This document shows, in pieces, positions 1 through 11,174 of a DNA stretch of 51,872 nucleotides. This DNA is from Microbacteriaceae bacterium (lineage in GTDB: Bacteria > Actinomycetota > Actinomycetes > Actinomycetales > Microbacteriaceae). A program made the position numbers and the translations under genes. A model generated the notes under the pieces. That model searched no databases and had not been told where the DNA came from. It was given only the letters and a program-made list of their open reading frames with translations. Each line of letters starts with the position of its first letter. Position 1 is the stretch's first letter. Where the stretch lies: the NCBI GenBank assembly GCA_947455435.1, contig CANGNZ010000003.1, positions 1 to 51,872 on the forward strand. The letters run 5' to 3'.

Positions 1-1202
<1,202 letters not shown>

Positions 1203-1241
1203 GTCTACTCCTCGCTGGATGCGGGGAGTGAAGTCTTTATT

Positions 1242-1991
1242 TTACTTGGCTGTTTTGCTTTTTGGCTTGTCAACAGCTCCACCGAAGCGACGGTGGCGGT
1301 TGCCATATTCTTCAATCGCACGCCAAAGGTGTTCGCGATTAAAATCTGGCCAAAGGGTCTGGTCGAAGATGAACTCGGCGTAGGCAGACTGCCACAGCAA
1401 GAAGTTACTTGCGCGCTGCTCCCCCGAAGATCTCAAGAACAAATCAACATCTGGCAAATCTGGCGTGGTCAAATAGCGCTGAATGGTCTTCTCGGTGACT
1501 GCACCAGGCTTGAGCCGGCCGCTTGAGACGTCTTCGGTGATCCTGTTGACTGCGTCCACTATTTCGACTCTCGAGCCGTAGTTCACGCACATGGTCAATG
1601 TAAGTGTGTCGTTCTTAGCCGTCAGCGTCTCGGCTTCACGGAGTTCGTTCACGACAGAGGTCCACAGCTTTGGACGTCGACCCGACCAGCGGATGCGCAC
1701 CCCCCAAGAATTTAGAAGATCGCGGCGGCGCCGAAGAACCTCACGGTTGAAGCCCATCAAGAAACGAACCTCGTCTGGCGAACGCTTCCAGTTCTCAGTT
1801 GAGAATGCGTAGACGGTTAGGTATTTCACGCCGGCTTGAATCGCACCCTCAACAACGTCGAGCAGAGCTGCTTCTCCCGCCTTGTGGCCCTCGACTCGAG
1901 TCAGACCGCGAGCGTTGGCCCAGCGACCATTGCCATCCATGACGATGGCAATGTGCTTTGGCACTTCGGCAAATTTAGGTACGTTCGACAT
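1242..1991 (-). CDS. uppS: Undecaprenyl/isoprenyl diphosphate synthase (UppS family)
   Basis: cis-Prenyltransferase (249 aa) that condenses isopentenyl diphosphate units to make the polyprenyl carrier for peptidoglycan and other wall polymers. The signature [12 protein letters not shown] is at residues 13-24 with catalytic Asp19. The substrate-binding block near residue 190 reads [15 protein letters not shown], where most homologs have RTSGE. Length is normal. The ATG lies inside the end of recO (17-base overlap), so translation is likely coupled. Actinobacteria often carry several paralogs making different chain lengths, and the product length cannot be read from sequence. Confidence 0.93.
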   Translation of the reverse strand: MSNVPKFAEVPKHIAIVMDGNGRWANARGLTRVEGHKAGEAALLDVVEGAIQAGVKYLTVYAFSTENWKRSPDEVRFLMGFNREVLRRRRDLLNSWGVRIRWSGRRPKLWTSVVNELREAETLTAKNDTLTLTMCVNYGSRVEIVDAVNRITEDVSSGRLKPGAVTEKTIQRYLTTPDLPDVDLFLRSSGEQRASNFLLWQSAYAEFIFDQTLWPDFNREHLWRAIEEYGNRHRRFGGAVDKPKSKTAK

Positions 1992-2700
1992 GTTGTAGTG
2001 ATTTTAGTCCGCGTTCGATGTGCCACTGGCTATAGGCGGCGACGATTCCGGCAGCATTTGCCCGCGAGCCCTCACTCGAGGCATCGGCAACCCCCCAGTC
2101 GCCAGAGAGCAAAGCACCGAGCAGAGCTGCGGTTTCTTCGCTCATAGTCGCGGCTCCAGCGGGCTTGCAGTCAGGGCAAACCACGCCTCCGAGTTGTAGA
2201 ACAAATGCGCGGTGTGGGCCAGATTTTGAACAGATTGCGCAGTCGCCGAAGTTTGGGGCCCAGCCGGCCACAGAAAGCGCTCTGAGCAGGTACGAGTCGA
2301 GAATCAGGCTACTGTCGTGCTCTTGTCTTGAGAGCGCTCTGAGGCCGCCCAGCAGCAATAGGTACTGCTGAGGCGTTGAGACATCGCCGGTCAGTTTTTC
2401 GGCGGTTTCAACCATCGCGGTGGCTGCGGTGTAGGTGGCGTAATCCTTGACGATTTCAGCGCCGTACGAACTAAGGGTTTCAACCTGACTCACGGTGTCG
2501 AGATTTTTGCCCTCGTAAAGTTGCACGTCAACAACCATGAATGGCTCTAGTCGCGAACCAAACTTCGAACCGGTCTTTCGAACACCCTTGGCAACCGCCC
2601 TGATTTGGCCGTTGTAGTGCGAGAGCATGGTGACGATACGGTCAGCCTCACCGAGTTTGTGCGTGCGCAGCACAACCGCCTCGTCACGATAGAGCGGCAT
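1975..2700 (-). CDS. recO: DNA repair protein RecO
   Basis: Recombination mediator of the RecFOR pathway (241 aa) that helps load RecA onto SSB-coated gaps. The N-terminal OB-fold is recognisable ([20 protein letters not shown]), and a four-cysteine zinc site lies around residues 153-180 (CAIC then CPDC). Length is typical. Its ATG directly abuts the TAA of leuA (TAAATG), so it is translated from the leuA message. The recO/uppS neighbourhood is a standard actinobacterial arrangement; leuA just upstream means recO may share leucine control. Confidence 0.95.
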   Translation of the reverse strand: MPLYRDEAVVLRTHKLGEADRIVTMLSHYNGQIRAVAKGVRKTGSKFGSRLEPFMVVDVQLYEGKNLDTVSQVETLSSYGAEIVKDYATYTAATAMVETAEKLTGDVSTPQQYLLLLGGLRALSRQEHDSSLILDSYLLRALSVAGWAPNFGDCAICSKSGPHRAFVLQLGGVVCPDCKPAGAATMSEETAALLGALLSGDWGVADASSEGSRANAAGIVAAYSQWHIERGLKSLQHVERT

Positions 2701-4528
<1,828 letters not shown>

Positions 4529-4545
4529 TCGTAAGACACCTCTTC

Positions 4546-4575
4546 AGGGTAGCCCTTAGAAACCGAGTTTGCCAA
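4546..4575 (-). promoter_or_regulatory. Promoter for the leuA leader, inside the era 3' end
   Basis: On the minus strand, TTGGCA (-35, 4575-4570) is followed by an 18-base spacer and TACCCT (-10, 4551-4546). Six bases later comes the GTG of the leader peptide, which would be about +1. The -35 matches five of six consensus positions. It gives leuA-recO-uppS-glyS a start site independent of the long upstream operon. Confidence 0.6.
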
Positions 4576-5443
4576 GTTGCTTTGGGTCGCGCTGCCACTC
4601 TTTGGCAACCTTCACTCGCAAGCCGAGAAAAACTTTTCGGCCCAAAAGCTTTTCGATTTCTTTTCTTGAGACCGCCCCAACCTCACGAAGTCGTGAGCCG
4701 CCCTTGCCGATAATGATGCCCTTTTGCGAGTCACGCTCAACCCAGACGTTGGCGTGAATGTCGATCATTGAACCGTCTTCACGTTCGTTCATCTCGTCGA
4801 TCGTCACGGCAAGTGAATGCGGGAGTTCGTCGTGGACGCCTTCGAGAGCCGATTCGCGAATCAGCTCGCAGATGCGTGATTCGATCGATTCATCGGTGAC
4901 GGTATCGGTTGGGTACATAGCGGCCGACTCTGGAAACAATTTCAAAATCACACCAGTGAGGTCATCAAGTTGATGGCCAGCAACGGCCGAAACAGGAACA
5001 ATCGCCGCCCAATCGCGCATCTGGCTCACTTCTTGCAGTTTTGCCGCCAGTTGGTCGCGCGAAACGAGTTCTGTCTTTGTCACCACAGCAATCAGTTTTG
5101 CTCGACGAAAGTCATTTAGCTGTTCGCTAATAAACGCATCGCCAGGGCCAAGTTTTTCGTTTGCCGGAACACAAAAACCAATGACATCCACACCCGAAAG
5201 AGTTTTTGCGACGAGATCGTTGAGACGCTCACCTAACAGCGTTCGCGGGCGGTGCAAACCCGGGGTATCTACCACGACGATTTGTCCATCGTCTAGGTTC
5301 ACCATTCCTCGAATCGCGCGCCTGGTTGTCTGTGGTTTCGCGCTGGTGATTGCGATCTTTTCACCCACCAATGCGTTGGTGAGAGTCGACTTGCCAACGT
5401 TTGGCCTACCTACAAAAGAAATAAACCCGCTTCGAAACGTCAT
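4556..5443 (-). CDS. era: GTPase Era
   Basis: Essential ribosome-assembly GTPase (295 aa) that binds 16S rRNA near its 3' end during 30S maturation. The GTPase domain shows G1 GRPNVGKS (12-19) and G3 DTPG (59-62). A C-terminal KH RNA-binding domain contains GIIIGKGG. The G4 motif is TKTE at 122-125; the family norm is NKxD (TKxD in many actinobacteria), so the guanine-contacting aspartate is glutamate here (codon GAA at 5071-5069). Its ATGA start overlaps the end of the upstream corC-like gene by four bases. The ybeY-corC-era order is widely conserved and supports the call. Confidence 0.95.
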   Translation of the reverse strand: MTFRSGFISFVGRPNVGKSTLTNALVGEKIAITSAKPQTTRRAIRGMVNLDDGQIVVVDTPGLHRPRTLLGERLNDLVAKTLSGVDVIGFCVPANEKLGPGDAFISEQLNDFRRAKLIAVVTKTELVSRDQLAAKLQEVSQMRDWAAIVPVSAVAGHQLDDLTGVILKLFPESAAMYPTDTVTDESIESRICELIRESALEGVHDELPHSLAVTIDEMNEREDGSMIDIHANVWVERDSQKGIIIGKGGSRLREVGAVSRKEIEKLLGRKVFLGLRVKVAKEWQRDPKQLGKLGF

Positions 5444-6531
5444 TCGAAAGCCTCCTGCGATTCGCTTAGTGGTGCACTTGCCTGAACCAAAACGGTTATC
5501 AGGCGTTTACGGCGACCTTCAATGCGATCGGCGGTAAAAACTAAACCGCTATAAGTGACCGAGTCACCTTTGCGCGGCAGACGTTCGAGCTCTTTGGTCA
5601 GTAAGCCACCGACACTGTCGACATCTTCATCTTCAAGTTCAATCTCGAACTTCTCACCGAGATCAAAAAGCGGGCAACGCGCCGACACTCTGAAAACGCC
5701 AATTTGGATTTCTTCGATATCGGCAACCTCGCGGTCGTACTCATCGGCTATGTCTCCGACAATTTCCTCGATTACGTCTTCCATTGTTGCCAAGCCAGCA
5801 ACGCCGCCGTACTCGTCGATGATGATTGCGATATGAGTTGCCGAAACTTGCATGTCGCGTAGCAAATCATCGACCGGTTTGGATTCAGGTACAAATACGG
5901 GTTTACGAGCAATGTCTGCCGCACATTTACCCTCTAGTTCACCGCGGTACATCAACTTGGCAACATCTTTGAGATAAAGCACACCAACGACATCGTCGAC
6001 GTTTTTACCGGTGACCGGTAGACGAGAATAGCCGCGTTCTAAGAAGACCTTCATCGCCCGCTCAAGCGACTCATCTGCGTCGATGGTTGCCATGTCGATG
6101 CGAGGAACCATGACCTCGCGAACAATCGTTTCGCCAAACTCTTCAACCGAGTCGAGTAGTTCTTGCTCGAACTCTTCTGGCTCTTCGTTCTTGGGGAGCG
6201 ATAGCGGCGTAAAGAGTATCGTGAGCGATGTGACGACTGGCTTCAGCGCCCGAGCCAGCCATGCTCCGAAGGCACGGGGCCCAGCGATTCGAGCGAGAAG
6301 CTGTGAACCTAGCAGGAGCGCGATCATCAACGCGAACGAAATGAGTGCACTCCACCACCAGCGCAGCCCCAGGGGGCTGAGTGATTGGCCGATTACAACG
6401 CCAAACAGACCGGTGAGGGTCAGGCGCATAAAGCCAAGTGCCTCTGGCCGGTTCAGCGCGGCAGAAACGATCGTGAAAACTATAGCGAGTATTGCCAGTA
6501 ACGCGGATACCCAGGCGGCTACTGCTAGCAC
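5440..6531 (-). CDS. HlyC/CorC-family membrane protein with CBS pair
   Basis: Membrane protein of 363 aa. The N-terminal 130 residues contain three hydrophobic segments (about 5-27, 35-52 and 60-85) that form a reduced CNNM/DUF21-like membrane part. These are followed by two CBS domains (start near REVMVPRIDMATID) and a C-terminal CorC_HlyC domain (GVFRVSARCPLFDLGEKF). Family members are linked to magnesium/cobalt efflux or homeostasis, but the substrate is not shown here. The GTG start overlaps the ybeY stop by one base (TAGTG), and the stop overlaps the era start, so it is tightly coupled in the operon. Confidence 0.88.
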   Translation of the reverse strand: MLAVAAWVSALLAILAIVFTIVSAALNRPEALGFMRLTLTGLFGVVIGQSLSPLGLRWWWSALISFALMIALLLGSQLLARIAGPRAFGAWLARALKPVVTSLTILFTPLSLPKNEEPEEFEQELLDSVEEFGETIVREVMVPRIDMATIDADESLERAMKVFLERGYSRLPVTGKNVDDVVGVLYLKDVAKLMYRGELEGKCAADIARKPVFVPESKPVDDLLRDMQVSATHIAIIIDEYGGVAGLATMEDVIEEIVGDIADEYDREVADIEEIQIGVFRVSARCPLFDLGEKFEIELEDEDVDSVGGLLTKELERLPRKGDSVTYSGLVFTADRIEGRRKRLITVLVQASAPLSESQEAFE

Positions 6532-6983
6532 TAGCTCTCCTGCGCGTAAAACTTGGTGAGAATCTCGGCTTGCAAACCAAACATGACCTTGTGCTCTTCG
6601 GGTTCTGCGTGGTCATAGCCAAGTAGGTGCAAGATTCCGTGAGTGGTGAGTAGCAGCATCTCGTTGATTGGTTCGTGCCCTGCGGTTTCTGCTTGAGCGA
6701 TCGCCACAGTGGGGCAGATCACGATCGAACCAAGCTGGCCAAGACTCAGATCATTTTCATCACCCGGGTGCAGTTCATCCATCGGAAAACTTAGTACATC
6801 TGTCGGGCCTGGTTCGTCCATGAACTTGATGTGCAGCTCGGTCATCGGTTCTTCTTCGTAAAAAAGAACTTCGAGTTCGGAGTCTGGGTGAATGCGCAGT
6901 TCGTCTAGAGCGAAACTAGCCAACTTTAAGACGCGAGCCTCATCAACTTTGACCGCCGATTCATTGCGAATTTCGATACTCAA
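6531..6983 (-). CDS. ybeY: Endoribonuclease YbeY (16S rRNA maturation)
   Basis: Metal-dependent RNase of 150 aa, involved in 16S rRNA 3'-end maturation and ribosome quality control. The zinc-binding signature HGILHLLGYDH is present near residues 114-124, as is the family segment PTDVLSFPMDE. Its start overlaps the end of phoH by four bases (ATGA). The phoH-ybeY-corC-era string is a conserved RNA-metabolism neighbourhood. Confidence 0.95.
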   Translation of the reverse strand: MSIEIRNESAVKVDEARVLKLASFALDELRIHPDSELEVLFYEEEPMTELHIKFMDEPGPTDVLSFPMDELHPGDENDLSLGQLGSIVICPTVAIAQAETAGHEPINEMLLLTTHGILHLLGYDHAEPEEHKVMFGLQAEILTKFYAQES

Positions 6984-7954
6984 TTTGTGCTCTTTCTGGC
7001 GGTGAGTTTCTCTTCGTACCTTGAGTATGCGTCCACGATTTTGGCCACAAGTGAGTGACGTACGACGTCGTCTGCGGTTAGCGTGGCGAAGTGCATGTCT
7101 TCGACATTGCTAAGCACCTGAACAGCCGTCCTGAGGCCACTGGTGCCAGCCGGAAGGTCGATCTGGGTGATGTCACCTGTCACGATCATTTTTGAGTTGA
7201 AACCCAGGCGGGTGAGAAACATCTTCATCTGCTCGGGTGTGGTGTTTTGAGCTTCGTCGAGAATGATGAACGAGTCGTTTAGAGTGCGCCCGCGCATATA
7301 GGCAAGTGGTGCTACCTCGATGGTTCCTGAAGCCATTAGCTTTGGCACGGCCTCTGGCTCAAGCATTTCGTGCAACGCATCGAATAGTGGGCGCAGGTAA
7401 GGGTCAATCTTGTCGTTCAGGGTGCCAGGCAAAAAGCCCAACCGCTCCCCCGCCTCCACCGCCGGTCTAGTGAGGATGATCCGAGAAACCTCTTTGCGCT
7501 GAAGTGCCTGAACGGCTTTGGCCATCGCCAAGTAGGTCTTACCTGTTCCGGCGGGTCCGATGCCGAAAACGATCGTGTTTCGATCGATCGCATCGACATA
7601 GTTTTTTTGACCGAGGGTCTTTGGGCGAATGCTTTTGCCTCTGGAAGACAAAATGCTTTGGCTCAAGATGTCGGCTGGCCTTGACTCCGCATCACCTGCG
7701 AGCATGCGAGCTGCTCGTCTGAAATCTTCTGGGCTGAGTTGCTGGCCTCGCTTAACCAACTCGGCCATTTGGTCTAAGAGCTTGCGGGCTAATGCGACCT
7801 GCTCGGTTGGACCCGACAGTTTCACTTGGTCGCCACGTGCCGAAACCTGAACCTCTGGGTACTGAGCCTCGAATTCCTTGAGAAGTGCATCGCCAGGCCC
7901 AAATAGGCTGCTGGATTCGGCTACCCGAATCTCTACGCTCGAAACGTCGCTCAC
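6980..7954 (-). CDS. phoH: PhoH-family ATPase
   Basis: P-loop ATPase (324 aa) related to the N-terminal half of superfamily 1 helicases and thought to act in RNA metabolism with YbeY. A KH-like N-terminal region is followed by Walker A GPAGTGKT (133-140) and Walker B ILDEAQN. The segment NDKIDPYLRPLFDAL is typical of PhoH. Both ends overlap neighbours by four bases, the HIT gene upstream and ybeY downstream. The phosphate-starvation role implied by the name is not evident here. Confidence 0.94.
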   Translation of the reverse strand: MSDVSSVEIRVAESSSLFGPGDALLKEFEAQYPEVQVSARGDQVKLSGPTEQVALARKLLDQMAELVKRGQQLSPEDFRRAARMLAGDAESRPADILSQSILSSRGKSIRPKTLGQKNYVDAIDRNTIVFGIGPAGTGKTYLAMAKAVQALQRKEVSRIILTRPAVEAGERLGFLPGTLNDKIDPYLRPLFDALHEMLEPEAVPKLMASGTIEVAPLAYMRGRTLNDSFIILDEAQNTTPEQMKMFLTRLGFNSKMIVTGDITQIDLPAGTSGLRTAVQVLSNVEDMHFATLTADDVVRHSLVAKIVDAYSRYEEKLTARKSTN

Positions 7955-8280
7955 TTGCTGACCGGCTGCGTGGAGGTAATGTGCCCGTGGGCGTGAAATA
8001 CGGTTTGACCGGCAAGCTCACCGGTGTTGAAGGTGAATCTGAAGTGGCCAGTGGTTTGCTCTGAAGCTATTCGGCTACCAAGTTGCATCAGGTCAACCAA
8101 AGCCTCAGGGTCTTTCATGGCAAGGTCGGCAACGTTTGCGTGGTGCTCTCGAGGGATCACCAAGATGTGCACGGGCTTTCGTGGGTGCACGTCTTGAAAC
8201 GCAATCGAGCGTTCAGACTCACCCATGATGGTCGCTGGAATCGAGCCAGCTACTATTTTGCAAAAAATGCAGTCGATCAA
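7951..8280 (-). CDS. HIT-family nucleotide-binding protein
   Basis: Small purine nucleotide-binding hydrolase of the histidine-triad family (Hint/HinT branch, 109 aa). The N-terminus has CIFCKI with paired cysteines 4 and 7, and the triad HAHGH is at residues 96-100. I place the start at a TTG (8280) because GGAGGA lies just before it and the protein then begins (M)IDCIFCKI, as in the family. An upstream in-frame reading to 8379 would run into rsmE coding sequence and adds an unrelated N-terminus. It lies 19 bases after rsmE and overlaps phoH by four. The physiological substrate is unknown. Confidence 0.9.
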   Translation of the reverse strand: MIDCIFCKIVAGSIPATIMGESERSIAFQDVHPRKPVHILVIPREHHANVADLAMKDPEALVDLMQLGSRIASEQTTGHFRFTFNTGELAGQTVFHAHGHITSTQPVSK

Positions 8281-8299
8281 ATGTTCCTCCGCAACAAAT

Positions 8300-9031
8300 C
8301 TAACGCCAAAGGCCGCTTCGACCAGCCAAGAAGGCAATGGCCGACATGCCAGCTGTTGAAGTTCGCAAAATGCCTGCACCTAGATGAACCCGCACCGCAC
8401 CAGCAGATTCGAACAGCCCGAGTTCGTGATCCGAGATTCCGCCCTCTGGGCCAACAACCAACTGAATCGAACCCGATTTCGGGGCCACCCAATCAGCCAG
8501 CGAAAGCGATGCGGTTGGATCAAGAATCAAGAAAATCTCTGCCGACATCGCCGAGGCAAGTTGCTTTGAGGTAACCAGATCGCGAACGACCGGGAACAGC
8601 GGACGTAGAGCCTGCTTGGCGGCTTCGCTAGAGATGGTTGACCAGCGCTCTTGATTCTTGATTCGCTTAGCTTCGTCCCACCTAGAAATCGAGCGTTCGG
8701 ACTGCCAAGGCGTGATGCTTGTGCAACCCAGCTCGGTAGCCGCTTGAATCGCAAGTTCATCGCGATCGCCTTTGGCTAGCGCCTGTACCAAACCGAAGCT
8801 TAATTCTGGGTGCATGATCTGCTCAACCATGTCGATGCGGAGTTTCAAAGAGCGCTGAGCTACCTCAGTAACCACACCGCGAGAATGCGTTGATCGACCA
8901 TCGGTGAGTTGAATTGCCTCACCCGGACGCATGCGCCTAACGCTGGCCGCGTGATGACCCTCTGGGCCGTCTAGAACAACTTCAGAGCCAGCGACGGGCA
9001 CCCCGTCGAAACGAAAAAGCGGCTCAACCAC
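8300..9031 (-). CDS. rsmE: 16S rRNA (uracil1498-N3)-methyltransferase
   Basis: SPOUT-superfamily methyltransferase (243 aa) that modifies U1498 of 16S rRNA using S-adenosylmethionine. The knot motifs are VVGPEGGISDHE and, near the C-terminus, LGAGILRTSTAG; the N-terminal PUA-like region contains GHHAASVRRMRPGE. The GTG start overlaps the dnaJ stop by one base (TAGTG). Downstream position after hrcA-dnaJ is conserved across many Gram-positive bacteria. Confidence 0.93.
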   Translation of the reverse strand: MVEPLFRFDGVPVAGSEVVLDGPEGHHAASVRRMRPGEAIQLTDGRSTHSRGVVTEVAQRSLKLRIDMVEQIMHPELSFGLVQALAKGDRDELAIQAATELGCTSITPWQSERSISRWDEAKRIKNQERWSTISSEAAKQALRPLFPVVRDLVTSKQLASAMSAEIFLILDPTASLSLADWVAPKSGSIQLVVGPEGGISDHELGLFESAGAVRVHLGAGILRTSTAGMSAIAFLAGRSGLWR

Positions 9032-10110
9032 TAGCGGCGCTTACCGAAGAATCCTGCGGTCTGCTTTTGCAGTTGCGGGTGCTCGCCCTTGCGTAACTTC
9101 GCAAGTTGGCGCAGGAGTTCTTTTTGCTTGGTGTCTAGCTTCGCCGGGGTATTCACCTGAATGGCGACCTTGAGATCCCCGCGCCCGGTGGCTCGAAGTT
9201 TGTGAGAACCCTTCCCCTTGATTGTCACAACGTCGCCGGTTTGCACACCTGGCGAGATTTCTACGCTAATCGGGCCGTCGAAGGTGTCGATCTGAACCTG
9301 AGCGCCGAGAGCTGCATCGTGAACGGGGACCTCTAGTACGCAGGTTAGGTCATCGCCGTTTCGGCCGAATATTTCGTCAACCTTCACCGCGATGTCGATG
9401 TAGATGTCGCCGTTTGGGCCGCCAGCAAAACCGGTTTCACCTTGACCGGCAAGCTGAAGACGAAGTCCATCTTCGACACCGGCCGGAATATTTAGCTCGA
9501 GCGTGCGCTTCGCTCGCACGCGACCTTGCCCGCGGCAATCGATGCATGGCGAAGGGATCGTCTGGCCGTAACCTCGGCACGAGGTGCAAGGCGTGTTAGT
9601 TACGACGTTGCCTAACAGCGAGCGAACTTGGCGTTGAATCTGGCCGGCGCCTCGGCAAACGTCGCAGGTTTCTAGGTTGGTGCCTGGCTGGCAGCATGAA
9701 CCTTGGCAGGTTCCGCAAATTACCGCGGTGTCGATGTCGACGTTCTTGCTCAACCCAAAAACGGCCTCGCGAAGAGTTAGGTCTATTCTCAGCAGCGCGT
9801 CTTGACCGCGCTCTGCACGTGAACGCGGCCCCTTCTGCCCTCCGCCACCGAAGAAGGTGTCGAAGATGTCGCCAAAACCGAAACCGGCGTCAAAGCCGCC
9901 TGCCCCAGAACCACCCATATCGTATTGGGAACGGCTTTCAGGGTTCGAGAGCACATCGTAGGCGTGGGTTACCGACTTGAAACGCTCAGCCGCAGCTGGA
10001 TCGGGGTTCATGTCTGGGTGCAGTTCGCGTGCAAGCTTGCGAAAGGCCTTCTTGATTTCGTCTGTGCTGGCGTTGCGTGAAACGCCGAGTGCCTCGTAGT
10101 GGTCGCTCAT
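9031..10110 (-). CDS. dnaJ: Chaperone DnaJ (type I, DnaJ2-like)
   Basis: Co-chaperone of DnaK (359 aa) that stimulates its ATPase and delivers substrates. The J domain has HPD at residues 31-33, followed by a Gly/Phe-rich stretch. The zinc-binding region has four cysteine repeats ([32 protein letters not shown]); the first ends in Cys instead of Gly. A C-terminal substrate-binding domain follows. Pairing with hrcA identifies it as the second, HrcA-linked DnaJ of actinobacteria. Its ATG abuts the hrcA stop (TAAATG). Heat-shock regulation through the upstream CIRCE is likely. Confidence 0.95.
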   Translation of the reverse strand: MSDHYEALGVSRNASTDEIKKAFRKLARELHPDMNPDPAAAERFKSVTHAYDVLSNPESRSQYDMGGSGAGGFDAGFGFGDIFDTFFGGGGQKGPRSRAERGQDALLRIDLTLREAVFGLSKNVDIDTAVICGTCQGSCCQPGTNLETCDVCRGAGQIQRQVRSLLGNVVTNTPCTSCRGYGQTIPSPCIDCRGQGRVRAKRTLELNIPAGVEDGLRLQLAGQGETGFAGGPNGDIYIDIAVKVDEIFGRNGDDLTCVLEVPVHDAALGAQVQIDTFDGPISVEISPGVQTGDVVTIKGKGSHKLRATGRGDLKVAIQVNTPAKLDTKQKELLRQLAKLRKGEHPQLQKQTAGFFGKRR

Positions 10111-11130
10111 TTACGCTCCTAGCGCCTTGGTCAGGTAACGGGCGATTGCTCGAACCGCCGCGATGTTTGCTGAGTAGTCCATGCGAGTAGGGCCGATCAC
10201 ACCGACCTTGGCAACCTCAGAGCCCTGGTTCTCGTAACCACTGACAACAACCGAAGTCTCCGCGAAACCCTCGAATGGATTTTCACGGCCAATACTCAGG
10301 GCGATACCGCTTGAGTCTGCTTCGAGTTCGCTGAACAGCTTTAGGAGCACAACTTGCTCCTCGATAGCCTCGAGAAGCGGGCTGATGTTTCGCTGAAAAT
10401 CGCCCTCGCTCTTAGCCAAAAACGCCGTACCAGCGAGCAGCATTTTCTCGGTGCGATTCGCATCGACCTGCTCATACAACCCGTCGAGGATTACCTGCAC
10501 CTCATTTGCGCGTGTAGGCGCGAAGCCCTTGACGAAATCATTGAGTTTTCCGTCTACTTCTGAAAGCTTTACTCCAGCCAATGAAGCATTGAGTTTGGCT
10601 CTAAGTTCGGCCATAAATTGGCCGTCAACCGGTCTACGCAACTCAAGGACGTGCTCTTCATGACGGCCGGTGTCGGCGACAAGGATCAGTAAGACTCGGG
10701 TATCGGCCAGCGGGACTATTTCGATATTGCGAACCCGAGACTTGCCAAGAGTTGGGTATTGAACCATCGCCACCTGTTTGGTGGCCTGCGAAAGGGCGCG
10801 TACCGTGCGCCCAAGAATTTCGTCGAGATCTGCGCTGCCCGACAGAAAACCCTCCATAGCCTGGCGCTCAGCCTCGGTTAGTGGCTTTACCTCATCGAGC
10901 CGATCGACGAAAAGACGATAACCCTTATCGGTTGGGATTCGACCAGACGAAGTATGGGTTTGAGCTATGAGGTCTTCTTCTTCGAGAAGTGCCATGTCGT
11001 TACGAATGGTGGCGGCAGAAACAGCAAAACCGTGCCGGTCAACCAATGCCTTTGAACCAACCGGCTGACTTGTCGAGATGTAGTCCTGAACGATGGCGCG
11101 CAAGACCTCGACACTGCGTTCTGGGATCAT
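10111..11130 (-). CDS. hrcA: Heat-inducible transcription repressor HrcA
   Basis: Winged-helix repressor (339 aa) that binds CIRCE operators and is relieved when GroE is titrated by unfolded proteins. The N-terminal DNA-binding domain (PVGSKALVDRHGFAVSAATIRNDM region) and the HrcA inserted/GAF-like domains are recognisable. I use the ATG at 11130, with GAGG about seven bases upstream. A GTG 18 bases earlier lies inside the CIRCE repeat and is unlikely to be used. First gene of hrcA-dnaJ-rsmE, so it is probably autoregulated. Confidence 0.95.
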   Translation of the reverse strand: MIPERSVEVLRAIVQDYISTSQPVGSKALVDRHGFAVSAATIRNDMALLEEEDLIAQTHTSSGRIPTDKGYRLFVDRLDEVKPLTEAERQAMEGFLSGSADLDEILGRTVRALSQATKQVAMVQYPTLGKSRVRNIEIVPLADTRVLLILVADTGRHEEHVLELRRPVDGQFMAELRAKLNASLAGVKLSEVDGKLNDFVKGFAPTRANEVQVILDGLYEQVDANRTEKMLLAGTAFLAKSEGDFQRNISPLLEAIEEQVVLLKLFSELEADSSGIALSIGRENPFEGFAETSVVVSGYENQGSEVAKVGVIGPTRMDYSANIAAVRAIARYLTKALGA

Positions 11131-11141
11131 TTTGCACCTCG

Positions 11142-11168
11142 CTAGCACTCGGGGGTTCTGAGTGCCAA
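11142..11168 (-). promoter_or_regulatory. CIRCE operator of hrcA-dnaJ
   Basis: Minus strand TTGGCACTC-N9-GAGTGCTAG, close to the consensus TTAGCACTC-N9-GAGTGCTAA; each arm deviates by one base, and the two changes do not keep perfect symmetry. A -10-like TAATAT at 11173-11168 immediately precedes it, so transcription would start inside the operator. The repeat ends 11 bases before the hrcA ATG. This is direct support for HrcA autoregulation. Confidence 0.93.
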
Positions 11169-11174
11169 TATTAC

